Below, one piece after another: positions 43,662 through 54,520 of a DNA stretch of 64,000 nt (within the stretch, counting starts at the first letter, position 1; every line of letters begins with the position of its first letter). The notes beneath the pieces are model-generated. The model searched no databases. It had not been told where the DNA came from and saw only the letters and a list, made by a program, of their open reading frames with translations. The position numbers were made by a program, and so were the translations under genes. The stretch lies in contig JASISA010000027.1 in assembly GCA_031771865.1 (NCBI GenBank), forward strand, positions 2,356,001 to 2,420,000, given 5' to 3'. The stretch is from Nothophaeocryptopus gaeumannii. Its lineage: Eukaryota > Ascomycota > Dothideomycetes > Mycosphaerellales > Mycosphaerellaceae.

Positions 43662-46469
43662 ATGGCTTCAGAGGTCGCGCAACCGCAGCCAGAGCTCATC
43701 GCGAACTCGCTGTCGACGTCAAATGGCACCGACGCGCCGCTTACAAATGGGTATGTATCGCTCCTGCTTTGCCTCTTGTCGCCGCTTTCCTTGCTGCCTG
43801 TCTCGTGACTCTCGCGCATCGCATCGCATCGCATCGCATCGTATTGTGTTGCATGCGCGCATTTGCTGACCCGTGTCTCTAGCGACCACGAGCACGCCGC
43901 CACAGCTGCAGATGAGAGTCGAAACGCCGACGCCTTCGAGGAAAACGCGGCCGTCTCCAAATCGAATGTGGACGTCACTTCAGTTGCGCCCGCAGATCCC
44001 AACTCAGCAGGACCGACCCCGATTGAGGATGTCGCACCGGGCATCACTCCGGTCGCGAACTTCATCCCCAAAGAAGCGCCTGCTTCACATCCAACACCCC
44101 CTCCCGACGAGCCTCTGCTGACGTCCGAAGCCAATGTCGACATCGAGATGACACCGGCAGATGAGCCCCCGACAATCGACACCCCCGCGCAGTCGCAACC
44201 AGAGCCACAGACTGACTCGACGTCCGCGCCCATCGCCGCTCCCACATCAGACCCTGTTCTGGAGCCTGCACTGGAGCCTGCAGTCGCGGCAGATGCTCCT
44301 AGAGAGTCGAGCCTGGTGCGACCGCGGGAGGAAGATGAGGATGGAGACGAGGACGATGAGCGTGCAGCGAAGCGGAGCAGGATGGAAGACACTGTGGAAG
44401 CGGACGCCTCTTCAACTGATGCAGCGCCGGCTGCGCAGCCAGAAGCGGCGACCCAAGCGACAGAGGTACCGCAATCAACTGAGACGGACAATGACGTCTC
44501 GATGGATCAAGCACAAGCGACGGAATCAGCGCCAGAAGCGCAACCAGACGCAGTAAAGAGCGAGGTTTCAGCTGTCCCAGCGAACAACACCTCAGAGAGC
44601 AAGCTTGACGCGGCGCCTGCGGAGAGCAAGGCTGCTGAAGCGGACTCGAAGCCTGCTGAGTCCACGAATGTGCCTCAGCCAGGCCCGCAAGCTGCACAAC
44701 CTCCCACTGCACCTGCATCTTCCTACAGCGCGAAACCCTTGACCCAGGCGCAAATGAAATTTCTCGCTGAAAAGATGAAGAACCTGAAGAAGACGAAGCA
44801 CGCGATTCCGTTTCTCGCGCCTGTGGACCCTGTCGCACTTAACATCCCATCTTATCCCGAAATCATCAAGAACCCGATGGATCTTGGCACCATGGAGCAG
44901 AAGCTCAAATCTGGGACATACGCCTCTGTACAGGAGTTCGCGGGCGACTTCAACTTGATCCTGCACAATACGCGCACTTTCAACGGCCCCAATCACGCCG
45001 TCACCCAGTCTGGCCTTAGTATGGAGGCGTACTTTCGCAAGATGATGGAAGGAGTACCCAGCGCAGACGCCCCATTGCCACAGAAGACACAGGCCAAGAA
45101 GGCCTCTCCGAAACCACCACAACCCTCGCGACGAGAATCTCGCTCACTTGCACAGCCAGCACCCGCGCCCGCGCCCGCGCCCGCGCCGACGGCTTCTGCG
45201 AACTCGGCTGCGGAGCCATTTGCTCTTGGTCCGAATGGGACCCCTCAGATACGCCGCGACTCGACAATCAACCGACCTGCGCGGACGATCAAGCCTCCCC
45301 CAGCTCGCGAACTTGCATATGCGAAGCCGAAGCGGAAGGAGCACCAGCTCGAGCTGAAGTTCTGCGAAGAGACATTGGACACGATTCGCAGCCCGCGCTT
45401 CGGTACTGTCAACCATGTATTCCAAGCACCCGTGGATCCTGTTGCTTTGAACATTCCAAACTATCGTCAAATTATCAAGCATCCAATGGACCTCGGCACA
45501 ATGGCACAAAAGCTAAAGCAGGGACAGTATGGCAAAGCTTCTGAGTTCAAGAAGGATTTTGATCTCATGATCTCAAACTGCATCCTGTTCAACCCACCAG
45601 GCAACCCGGTACGTGATCTCGGCATCCAGTTGCAACGCGAATTCGAGACATTGTGGCGAGCGAAGGACTCGTGGGAGAAAAAGCGCAAGTCTGAAGCGCA
45701 GCGTGCAGCTTCCGCGTCTGCTGATGAAGAATCCGTCGACGAGGAGGAAGAGGAAGAAGAGGGGGATGTCGCTGGCGACGACCCTGCAGGGACTATTCGT
45801 GCTTTGCAGAAGCAGCTTGCCGACATGCAAAACGCACTAGCTGGGCTCGGAAAGCAACCCACTCAGCAGAAGAAGAAGGCCAAGCCGTCAAAGACATCGA
45901 CCAAGAAGGCTGGTGGTGCTTCAGTCTCCGCGCCAAAGTCGAAGCCTGCTCCCGCTCCCAAATCCAAGCCAAAGAAAGTCAAGGCGGTCACGTATGAGGA
46001 GAAGCAGGAAATTTCTGACGCAGTGAGCCGCATGGATGGCAATCAGGTCGAAGGTCTTACCAACATCATCACCAAGAATTGCAGCAAGTATGCCAACCAG
46101 GAGGAAATGGAGCTCGAGATTGATGACCTGCCCAACGACGTCCAGGCAATGTTGCTTTGTTACGTGCGTGGCATTTTCGGCGGGCCGAAGAAAGAGCGTG
46201 CCCGCCAGCCATCACCAGACGACCTCGCCGCTGCTGATGATGACGACTTCGAGCCCGAGCGCCGCGGTAGTAAGGGCGGTAGCAAGCGCAAGAAGCACAA
46301 GCCCATGGGCAAGGCAGAGCAGCAAAGCGCGATCAGTAACATTCAAAAGCAGCTTGCCCAGTTCCAAGGCACTGCGGGCGGCAGCGCCAGTCCGACCAAT
46401 TCGAGCTTCGCGGCGCAGCAGGCTGATTCATCGGACGATGACGAGAGCGAAGAGTCGGAGGAGGAGTAG
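43662..46469 (+). CDS. bdf1: BET-family double bromodomain protein Bdf1
   Basis: Two exons (43662-43750, 43883-46469; 132-nt intron) give 891 residues. The Ala/Pro/Glu-rich N-terminus includes a basic KRSR. Bromodomain 1 lies near residues 320-420 (FLAPVDPVALNIPSYPEII, NPMDLGTMEQKL, with the acetyl-lysine-binding Asn in the NTRTFNGP region). Bromodomain 2 lies near 520-625 (APVDPVALNIPNYRQIIKHPMDL, NCILFNPPGNPV). The ET domain lies near 733-797 (YEEKQEISDAVSRMDG; EIDDLPNDVQAMLL). The tail is acidic (DDDESEESEEE). It binds acetylated histone H4 and recruits TFIID. The first exon encodes only 30 residues. Confidence 0.94.
43815..43840 (+). repeat. CGCAT pentanucleotide repeat inside BDF1 intron
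   Basis: Five perfect CGCAT units in the single intron. The intron is 132 nt, about twice the usual length here, and the repeat accounts for part of the extra. Confidence 0.9.
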
Positions 46470-46977
46470 AGGGAGCGGCATGTCTTCAATCTTGTTGTGA
46501 TACCACTCCAAACAGACCGTTGATGATGTACGATACTCGGTTTCACGGTAAGACACAGGATATTGCTTGCTTTTTGTGCCATTAGCGATGGAGCATACCT
46601 CACGTAGCATAAGCAGAATCAGAGGAGAAGGTGCGGAGATGTCATGGATGCTCCTCGTCTCTGTTCGCCTCACAACACGCCAAGCTGCAATCTGTCGCAA
46701 ACAGTCGACGACGATCATCACAAGCTGCCAGAACGGTCGCCAGACGACGTGCTGCTGCTGCATTGACACACGTGCGCTTGGCACAAAATCATTGGGAGAC
46801 AAGACCAAGAAACCCGCAGTCGTCAAAGAACGAGTCCAAAATTGCTCATTTCTCATCGTATGCTCTACTTCTTGTTAGGAGCTGCGTATCATGTGAAAAT
46901 TACAAAGAATCCCAAACGCCCATCGACGCCTTAGACCGAATCTCACATCATAAGCGTCGTCGTAGTCAAAGGGCCAT
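46470..46977. other. Convergent intergenic, 3' UTRs
   Basis: About 500 bp between convergent BDF1 and MIOX genes. No gene was seen. Confidence 0.5.
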
Positions 46978-47970
46978 CTACCACTTGATGACACGCTCAG
47001 TCTCACCTTCCCGCGGTGGGAAATACTCATTGACCAACTCCATATAATACTTCTTCAACTCCACAACATCAGGGATACCATCACTCTTGCTGTAAAGATC
47101 GTAAGGGTTAAAAGCCTTGACGGCAGCAAGCATCTTCTCGTCCTTGTCGTTCATCATCCATCTGTACCCGCCAGCAGAGTGCCACGGGTAGAAGGAGTGG
47201 TATCGGATCATGGCAAGTGCCTCGTCGGGCAGTGTGCTTTGTTCTTTGCAAATATGATACAGGTACTCGTCGTGTCCCCAGCTTAGCATGACATTATCCA
47301 TGCCGCAGCCGGGTGTGTAGATGCCGTGCTGGGTGCTGTAGATGGGATCTTTGCTGTCGGGATTTTCTTCAAAGGTGCCTGGGTAGATGATGGACTCGTC
47401 GAAGCGGCATCCTACTGGGAAGGTGTCGCCGACGACGTCCCATTGGCCTCGGGCGTCGTAGAAGAAGAGTAGCTTGCCGAGGTCGTGGATGAGGCCTGTG
47501 AGTTGAAACCACTTTGGCTTGCCGTCACGACGGATGGCCTCGGCAGACTGCAGAAGATGTTCGATCTGAGAAAGGGACGTGTCTGGGTCGGACTCGTCGA
47601 TCAGGGTGTTCAGTTTCTCCATTGCTTGCCAAATGGTCATCTCGGCACGAGTCTTGCAGTGGAAGTCATTGCGAGCTTTAAGGTTGTAGGCAACGGTCTG
47701 CTTGGTGTGTTGCTCGCGATAGAAGTTCTTTACTCGGTCGCAAGCGTCCTCGTATTGTCGGAACTGGGTCTTGTCTTTCTCTGCATCGAACTGGGACTTC
47801 TCGTACAGGTCGACTTCTTCTTGTGTTGCGGTGCCATTCTTCACCCGCATAGCAGCCTTGAGGACGTTTACTTGGTCAACGGCGTCTGATGTCGCCTCCA
47901 AGGCCAGACCATCCTTGTGGTCGTTGAAGTTTTCGTTGACGTTCGGCGTCTCAATTGCGATTGGTGCCAT
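46978..47970 (-). CDS. MIOX: Myo-inositol oxygenase
   Basis: A single exon encodes 330 residues. The enzyme is a mixed-valent di-iron oxygenase of HD-like fold that cleaves myo-inositol to D-glucuronate. The hallmarks are present: DFHCKTRAEMTIWQAM, LTGLIHDLGKLL with the HD pair, WDVVGDTFPVGC, MLSWGHDEYLYH, MIRYHSFYPWH and FNPYDLYSKSD. The C-terminus ERVIKW matches the family end. It is cytosolic. In this window it stands near an inositol-2-dehydrogenase-like gene and a pair of hexonate enzymes, which suggests a catabolic context, though it is not directly adjacent to them. Confidence 0.95.
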   Translation of the reverse strand: MAPIAIETPNVNENFNDHKDGLALEATSDAVDQVNVLKAAMRVKNGTATQEEVDLYEKSQFDAEKDKTQFRQYEDACDRVKNFYREQHTKQTVAYNLKARNDFHCKTRAEMTIWQAMEKLNTLIDESDPDTSLSQIEHLLQSAEAIRRDGKPKWFQLTGLIHDLGKLLFFYDARGQWDVVGDTFPVGCRFDESIIYPGTFEENPDSKDPIYSTQHGIYTPGCGMDNVMLSWGHDEYLYHICKEQSTLPDEALAMIRYHSFYPWHSAGGYRWMMNDKDEKMLAAVKAFNPYDLYSKSDGIPDVVELKKYYMELVNEYFPPREGETERVIKW

Positions 47971-49315
47971 GATTGCTATGTATAAGGAGCGTTAAGCAAA
48001 GGGTATCTCAGTGTTTAACAACGGTCAGATTAGAATATACTGTCCGATGAAGATAACGATGGGAGAGATGGGAGTAGAGGGCCGTTCCAAAGGGAGACGG
48101 TACTTATGGGTACCAAGCCTAACTCCTCGCCTACTAAAAAGAAAGGTACAATTGCCACAAGTTGCCTCTCTTGCTCACTGCAGGCAAGAAGTGCGTAGGA
48201 AAGTAGCAAATGTCGTTGAGCTCTCGTACCTAGTCTGGGCTGGGTCCGACCATTCAAGGATATTACGGGGGTGTGCGTCTTCACATGCCGCTCAATCCGC
48301 CTCGTCAGCAAGAGATCTCACTGCCCGCAGTTCACACGCAGAAGATAGCGCCCATGTGGGTTTCGCCATAGGCCATGGACGGCGAAACTGCGCATTAGCT
48401 CTTCCTTCGGAGGCCCTAGGAAAAATCACTCATCCGGGTGACTTCAGCCTGCCCCGCAAAAGAGTCTATGATGTTCCGATGAATCTGACCCAGTGCCGTC
48501 TGATAGGGCAGAAGGCCTCTTTGATGGCGTAAGAGGTCCCGCGGAGCTCCGCTTAGATTCGGGTTTACTTTCCTCGAGCGAGCTGGTCGGCGTTACATTT
48601 CTCCTTCTCGGACCCAGAGAGGATCAGACCAGCGCCGTAGCTTGTAAACGAGGTTGATTTAGGCGTAGTATTGATCCGTAGACCGCCTATCCCCGGATTG
48701 CCCTGGTTGGAGCTGAACCCCTTCTCCGCTTCAAGCCCCCGAGTCTCAAGTGTCTGGTGACGTGGATGGCCCATAGCCAGGTTCCGGTGGCGACACGCCG
48801 TTCTCAGGTGCCGAAAGAGGTGGTCCCCTCAGACGGGATGTCTGCTTCTGGCGACCCCGCCGCGGGCGCACTGGTAGCGGAGTTTGTAGGTATTCTTACA
48901 CGGTGGACTGCCTCCAAGGCTGTGGATGATGGATAGCATCCCACGAGTGTAAAGAAGGGACTCGAGGTGACTTTCGAGTGCTTGGCAGCTGACTAACAGC
49001 GAGCGGTCGATGTCTGGTCAGATGGCACAAACGCGCGACTGTCACGCTTGCACGTGTCAGTGGTGCTAGCCGAGATGACGCTGATCTGTGCTAGCGCAGG
49101 GAGTAAAGACCCCTGACTCTAGGCCTATCACAGCCACAGCTTTCAAAATCATAGGTGTATCGTAGTTATTTCATTCTATATACCGAGTATATCACCTCCT
49201 TTAAGATATCAATCTTAGAAGTCATGTCTATAGTAGGTTAGCAATATCCCTGACTAAGTACGGACCAGCGTCACTTCGGCTGGCACCATTTACAATCTAC
49301 CCTCCCAAGGCTTCT
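47971..49315. other. Long non-coding interval between MIOX and SDR genes
   Basis: About 1.35 kb. No gene-like frame is seen on either strand except a 69-codon minus-strand frame at 48565-48774. The middle part is GC-rich and rich in small inverted repeats, and is discussed separately as a candidate RNA or relic. The right part near 49140-49250 is AT-rich. Confidence 0.5.
48541..49130. other. GC-rich structured stretch, candidate ncRNA or element relic
   Basis: It begins with a perfect palindrome, GCGGAGCTCCGC, and contains repeated GGCGAC-type stems (GGTGGCGACACGCCG and TGGCGACCCCGCC) and a direct repeat GTGCTAGC (near 49061 and 49091). Base composition differs from the AT-rich sequence immediately to its right. 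Neither a tRNA nor an rRNA could be identified. A 69-codon minus-strand frame is present but not recognised. Confidence 0.3.
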
Positions 49316-50167
49316 CTACCGGCCCATCCATCCGCCATCGACGGTGAGCACCTCGCCGCTCACGTATGAGCTCGCTCTGCTGGCAAGAAACACTACGCTG
49401 CCCTTGAAGTCCTCTGGGTTGCCCCACCGCCCTGCTGGTATCCGCTCCAGGATCGACGCCGCTCTTTTCTCATCATTGATCAACGCCGTGTTCATTTCAG
49501 TCGCGATGTAGCCAGGAGCTATTGCATTCACGGTAATGCCCTTGTCCGCCCACTGATTAGACAGAGCCTTTGTCAATTGCCCTACGCCCCCCTTGGACGC
49601 CGCATATGCAGGCACATTGATGCCTCCCTGGAATGTCAACAGGCTCCCGATGTTGATGATGCTCCCTCTTCTGCCATATTGATCCGCATCTCTTGACAGC
49701 ATATGCGCCCCAACATCTCTGCAGAGGGTGAACACAGCATTGAGGTTGACCTGCAGCACCTCATTCCAGTCACCATCAGGGAATTGATGCGCTGGATGTC
49801 TTCGCTGGATTCCGCCGCAGTTGAGGAGGATATCGATCTGGTGGCCGTCATTCAGGACTTTGAAAGTGAGCGCTTTCATCGAATCGTTCGAAGCGAGGTC
49901 GGCGATGTATATCTCAGACTTCTTGCCTAGCTTCTCGATCGCGTGCTTCGTGGACTGGTTGGACTCATCTCGCTACAGCCTATCAGCATGACCCGGGAGA
50001 CGCCAATTTCAAGCGTTCAAAGCCTCTGCTCTGCATACCTGGACGAGCAGAACATCAGCCCCTGCCTCTGCCAGAGCAACCGCCATTGACTGGCCGATGC
50101 CTCGTGTTCCACCAGTCACAAGGGCGGTCTTGCCGTCAAGGCTGAACAGAGATTGGACAGATGCCAT
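49316..50167 (-). CDS. SDR, 2-deoxy-D-gluconate 3-dehydrogenase / gluconate 5-dehydrogenase-like
   Basis: Two exons (50039-50167, 49316-49972; 66-nt intron) give 261 residues. Classical SDR motifs: TGGTRGIG cofactor site, NCGGIQRR (NAG-like), catalytic Ser in INIGSLLTF, YAASK, and PGYIATEMN. The RDESNQSTKHAIEKLGKK segment and the ending SGEVLTVDGGWMGR resemble KduD-type enzymes that interconvert keto-deoxygluconates, and also IdnO-like gluconate 5-dehydrogenases. The acceptor TGTAG was chosen over the GATAG eight nucleotides earlier because it joins VQ to RDESN. It shares a 335-bp promoter with the idonate-dehydrogenase-like gene, suggesting a common pathway. Confidence 0.87.
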
Positions 50168-50502
50168 TTTCACTTCGTTGCAAGTACACTGATCTCGTAG
50201 TTGTCGAAGGCGTTCCATACAAAAGGGGAGAGTCAATCTCGTGAGACAAGAATCTACTTTCTGCGAAGAGACATTTGCATCTCAGTCCTTCAGATGCCGC
50301 GAGAGCAGATGCCGACGCCCCCACCAAACCCCTCGATTCCCCAAGATTCTCCTTCGGTACTGGTACTTACACGACAGACGTTGCGCATGAAAAGCACGAT
50401 GCCGACATATCCCGAGTCTATATTGTTTTGAGCTGGTATAACACATCTTGTCACGGAAGTATTCTGTTTGCGTCTCATATCAACATCTGCCTCCTGTCGA
50501 TA
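50168..50502. promoter_or_regulatory. Shared bidirectional promoter of hexonate gene pair
   Basis: Only 335 bp separate the divergent start codons of the SDR and the zinc-dependent dehydrogenase, so both promoters must lie here. Co-regulation is likely. No binding site was identified by eye. Confidence 0.55.
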
Positions 50503-51759
50503 ATGGCCGCCCAAGTTCAAGCCTCCGTCCTCCACGCAGCAAAGGATCTGCGAGTCGTAAGAGCGTCGGCAATTCAACTTGATGGCTTATACTGTATTGA
50601 CTGTGTCAGGAATCTCGACAAATTCCTGCCCCTTCTGCAGACGAAGTCCAAATACGCATAGGATCTACCGGCCTCTGTGGCAGCGACCTCCACTACTACT
50701 CCCACTTCCGCAATGGCGACATCCTCGTTCGAGAACCTCTTAGCCTGGGACATGAATCCGCGGGTGTGGTGACAGAAGTTGGCTCTGCGGTGTCAAATCT
50801 GAAGGCGGGTGACAAGGTCGCCCTCGAAGTCGGCTTACCATGCGAGCAATGTCAAAGGTGTAAAGAAGGGAGATACAACATCTGTAAAGATGTCAAGTTC
50901 AGGAGCAGTGGAAAGAGTTTCCCGCATTTCCAAGGAACGCTGCAAGAGAGGATAAATCACCCAGCCAAATGGGTTTATAAATTGCCTGATGAGATGAGCT
51001 TGGACGTAGGAGCACTACTGGAGCCACTGGGTGTTGCGCTGCACGGGTTTCGGAGAAGTCATATGCCAGAGAATGCGACTGTCGTAGTGTTTGGTGCGGG
51101 TGCCGTTGGTTTACTCTGCGCTGCAATTGCTAAGCTCAGAGGAGCTGGCAAGATCATCATTGCGGATATCGATGCTGGCAGGTTAGACTTTGCTGTAAAG
51201 AACGGCTTCGCGCATACGAGCTACACGGTTCCAATGCGAAGAGGAAAAGACATCGATGAGAATCTTCAGATTGCGAAAGAGACCGCGGCGGAGATCGGCA
51301 AGGTCGACAATGTGGGCGAAGTGGACGTCGTATTCGAATGCACTGGTGTCCCATCTTGTGTGCAAGCTGGTATCTATGTAAGCATCGCCACGGCGCAATT
51401 TGCGATATCATGTACTGACAAGTTGCTAGTCGACCAGACCAGGCGGGCGTATCATGCTTGTGGGCATGGGTCACCCCATACAGACAATCCCATTAGGTGC
51501 CGCTGCGCTCCGAGAAGTCGACATCGTGGGCGTCTTCCGATATGCAAACACATACAAAGAGAGCATCGAGATCGTGCAACAAGCAATGAGGTCTTCGGAT
51601 GGACCTGATTTCTCGAAGCTCATCACACATCGATTCGCCGGCTTAGATCAAGCTGTCAAGGCTTTCGAGATGGCCGGGAAGACGAAGGACGCGGATGGGA
51701 AGCTAGTGCTGAAAGTGATTATTGATAGCAGTGAGAACGTATCCGGTGCGACTGTCTAG
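50503..51759 (+). CDS. Zinc-dependent MDR dehydrogenase, L-idonate 5-dehydrogenase/polyol dehydrogenase-like
   Basis: Three exons (50503-50556, 50610-51377, 51430-51759) give 383 residues. The catalytic zinc site is seen in GLCGSDLHYYSHFRNG and GHESAG. The structural zinc cysteines are in CEQCQRCKEGRYNIC. The cofactor fold is in VVVFGAGAVGLLCA. The start LHYYSHFRNGDILVREPLSLGHESAGVV resembles L-idonate 5-dehydrogenase and sorbitol/xylitol dehydrogenases. IdnD makes 5-ketogluconate from L-idonate, and the divergent SDR could reduce it. The intron-1 exon is only 18 codons. The spliced join GIY to STRPGGRIMLVGMG restores the family. Substrate assignment is inference. Confidence 0.86.
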
Positions 51760-52012
51760 AGTAGAGAGGTGCTGATCGCGTGTGGTTTATAGGCATAGCG
51801 AAGTCAAGTCGATTAGGTGAAAAGGAGCCGGCGCGGTTGTAGGGGGACTTGTGATTATGATGCCTAGCTATGTCCATCAAAGTCATTCCACATCAAGCTT
51901 ACCCACATCCATCGTTTCATCGTGAATCTCATTCGATCTTCAACAGTTGCCATTACCCTAACGCCTTGCTTCTGTCCCGCTTTTATTTCCTTTCTTGTCT
52001 TACAGCAACAAA

Positions 52013-53641
52013 CTAACTGGCAACTACATGACCGTCTTCACAAGTCGTCCCATCCGCAACACCGCCCATGGGTACCCATCCACCTTGGTCGAAAATACTG
52101 AACTGCGTCCCACCATACGTACATTGCAGACTGCCATTACTATCGCAATCGCCTTCAGGTCTGGCTCGGATGTATCGATCGTCTCGGTAGTATCCACTCT
52201 TCGTGCTGCCTTGCTGGGCATATTGCTGCGTGGAGCCAGAATACGGTGACAAGAACGGCAAGCATTCCATACCGGCAGCGACAGTCCGTGATTGACTTGA
52301 AGGGTATACCCAGGTTTCGTCCGAGTGAACGGTGCCATCGTTGCAGTTGCAAGTCAAGAATGTTGTCTTGCTTGTACAGAGGAAGCTGTCTGGGACACAT
52401 CCAGCATAGTTGGCGTTAACGTCACCGGTGGCGTACGGTGGGCGACTACTCGACGGTAATGTACCTCCACCCGTCGTGGTTGGGCGTGTAGTTGTAGTCA
52501 TGCTCGAAGTCCGGCCGTTGGTCGGGATTGCCGTGGCGCTAGGATATATGGTGATGGTAACGGTACTATCACAGTCCGCTGTGACTGTCACGGTCGATCG
52601 CGACAAACCAAAGACAGCCAACTTCGCAGCATGCTGATGCGATGAGTTTGGAGGGGCCGTTGGTGCGATGAACGCGGGATGGTGGGCATATGTTTCCGTT
52701 GCACTGTCGTCTCCACTGCTGCCAGTTTCGTACGCAAAGGGGCCATGGTGGACTTCAGTTGCGTTATCGTCGGATCCATATGCCGAAGGCGCTGGCTTAG
52801 AAGACTGTGCGACTGACGCGGACGTCGTTTCCGAAGATGCAGATGATGAGCTCCCTGTGGTCGAGCTGGAGTCGGTTGAAGGTGCGAGCGTACTATCTCC
52901 AAGATCTTTGTAAGTCTGTCCAAATGGTGTAGGGGAGTCACATGTTCCAGAGGAAGGTGTGCTTGAGATGCTTGCGCCATTCCCATACTCGACATCTGGG
53001 CCTGGATCTGGATACACCGGATCTTCCGACTCAGTTGTTGTGCATACATTCACGCCATCTAAATTGGCCTTCCAGATGTACGGTAGCTGGTCGAACTTGC
53101 GATACGATGTACTCCTTCGCCGCCGGCTCGGTGCTGACTTGACGTTGACTTCTGCGCAGTTCTGGTAGAATTCTCTATTACCCTCGTTGTTTTGCCATGT
53201 CCAGGAGAGCAGGGCCTCACCCGCTGGCGCGTATGATGGAATTGTGAAGTCGTGCGTCGACTTCAGGGGACAACCGCCGATGATGCTCTTAATAACTCTA
53301 AAAGTTGCGCCATTGTCGTAGGATAGCGATATCTGGCATGAACCCCCGTGGTGTGTTGCACTTCCAGCGAGGGAAATGTTGTATGTGGATCCTGGGGAAT
53401 AGTCGACTACAGTTTGAATTGGTCTGTCGTTTTGATATCCTTTGCAGGGAAAGTTCGAGCCGTCGGAATCCAGTGGACTCGTCATCGAGTAGTCGATATT
53501 TTGATATGAGTTCTCGGGATTGAATTTGCTCCGGAGCGAGTATGGCCATGCCATTTCCATGTGTGATAAGACTGGCGTCGCCGCACATAGTAAGAGAGTT
53601 CGAATGCTTGGAGGAAACCTTGGCAGCATACTGTAGGACAT
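52013..53641 (-). CDS. AA11 lytic polysaccharide monooxygenase with X278-like domain
   Basis: A single exon encodes 542 residues from the ATG at 53641. The signal peptide (about residues 1-26, ending PVLS) is followed directly by His27, giving the copper-binding N-terminal His of mature LPMOs. A second ligand His lies in ATHHGGSCQ, and the axial Tyr in REFYQNCA completes the site. The AA11 core includes MTSPLDSDGSNFPCKGY, IGGCPLKS and PAGEALLSWTWQNNEGNRE. After a long Ser/Thr linker comes a Cys-rich part (CVPDSFLCTSKTTFLTCNC, MECLPF) resembling the X278 chitin-binding module found with fungal AA11. AA11 oxidises chitin. No intron is needed. Confidence 0.92.
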   Translation of the reverse strand: MSYSMLPRFPPSIRTLLLCAATPVLSHMEMAWPYSLRSKFNPENSYQNIDYSMTSPLDSDGSNFPCKGYQNDRPIQTVVDYSPGSTYNISLAGSATHHGGSCQISLSYDNGATFRVIKSIIGGCPLKSTHDFTIPSYAPAGEALLSWTWQNNEGNREFYQNCAEVNVKSAPSRRRRSTSYRKFDQLPYIWKANLDGVNVCTTTESEDPVYPDPGPDVEYGNGASISSTPSSGTCDSPTPFGQTYKDLGDSTLAPSTDSSSTTGSSSSASSETTSASVAQSSKPAPSAYGSDDNATEVHHGPFAYETGSSGDDSATETYAHHPAFIAPTAPPNSSHQHAAKLAVFGLSRSTVTVTADCDSTVTITIYPSATAIPTNGRTSSMTTTTRPTTTGGGTLPSSSRPPYATGDVNANYAGCVPDSFLCTSKTTFLTCNCNDGTVHSDETWVYPSSQSRTVAAGMECLPFLSPYSGSTQQYAQQGSTKSGYYRDDRYIRARPEGDCDSNGSLQCTYGGTQFSIFDQGGWVPMGGVADGTTCEDGHVVAS

Positions 53642-54154
53642 TATGAAGATGCTATGTATGGTAGGAAAGGTACGAAAAGGAGCAAGCAACGGATCATATA
53701 CGAGTTGCAATACTTACTGGCCATTCTCAATTGCGGTGGCCGATTCGGCATGGTGGCTAAGCTGCGTGCGAGGTCTAGTAGTCGAGCAAGGCGTGGTGAG
53801 ACGGCGAGCATTGTTGAAGGAGGTTCGTACTGCATTCTTCGCATTCACAGCGCGTCGCAAGCATTCCTCGACCGCCTCCTACTGTGCTTCCTTCACGAGT
53901 TCGACATCGCCAGGTTGTGGGTAACTCGCAGGTATGGCGCAGGCTAATTTCGAAGAGGTGTTCCTAATGACCTGGACGACGTCGCGATGTGCGCGGCGTA
54001 GGTGCCATAGTGGCGATGTAGAGGAAATGTCAGGAGCAAGGGAAACTGGTGACGGGAAGAGCCGTCAGCAGAGCTGGTCCGTGCATCTCTCGAAACGCGA
54101 CTTCCATTCCATCGACGCGCGACTTCTTCCTGGTCCAAAAATTCCAGACCACCA
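53642..54154. promoter_or_regulatory. Divergent upstream region of LPMO and CENP-S genes
   Basis: About 510 bp of non-coding sequence carrying the promoters of two divergent genes. Open frames here are short and not supported. Confidence 0.45.
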
Positions 54155-54520
54155 ATGAACATACCTGGACAAGCCGCTACCGATATGCCACAGCTGCAAG
54201 ACACTCAAGTCGAGAGCAGCAATGATGACCGTCTGAAAGCCGCGCTCTGGCACTCCATTGGAAAGATTGTCGACGCTGTCGCGTCTGAACAAGGTTCCTT
54301 CAACGCCGCTCCGCAGTTCATCGGAGGACTCACAGAAATGGTGGGGGCCAAGTTGGCCATGTCTTCGAAAGATCTAGAGGCATTTGCAAGTCACGCTGGA
54401 CGCTCCACAATCAGCAGCAAAGACGTCGTTCTTCTAGCTCGCCACAACGAGTCGCTGCGGACTGTTCTCCAGGACAAGGCCGATACTGTTCGCACGCGAG
54501 ACAAGTCTGTGATGAGATGA
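54155..54520 (+). CDS. mhf1: CENP-S/Mhf1 histone-fold protein
   Basis: A single exon encodes 121 residues, the normal length. The histone-fold helices match CENP-S: LKAALWHSIGKIVDAVA, FIGGLTEMVGAKLA, DLEAFASHAGRSTISSKDVVLLARHN and a Leu-rich end. CENP-S with CENP-X forms the Mhf1-Mhf2 tetramer, which stimulates FANCM/Fml1 helicases at stalled forks and joins the kinetochore CENP-T-W complex. The gene ends 130 bp from the convergent aldo-keto reductase gene. Confidence 0.88.
   Translation: MNIPGQAATDMPQLQDTQVESSNDDRLKAALWHSIGKIVDAVASEQGSFNAAPQFIGGLTEMVGAKLAMSSKDLEAFASHAGRSTISSKDVVLLARHNESLRTVLQDKADTVRTRDKSVMR

Noticed and set aside
43562..44491. A 309-codon minus-strand frame opposite the BDF1 start
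   Set aside because: It is Ser/Ala/Gly-rich low-complexity sequence antisense to the Ala/Pro/Glu-rich Bdf1 N-terminus.
48360..48410. Resemblance to a small-subunit rRNA segment (GAAACTGCG...)
   Set aside because: Only about 15 bases match, and the flanking sequence does not; treated as chance.
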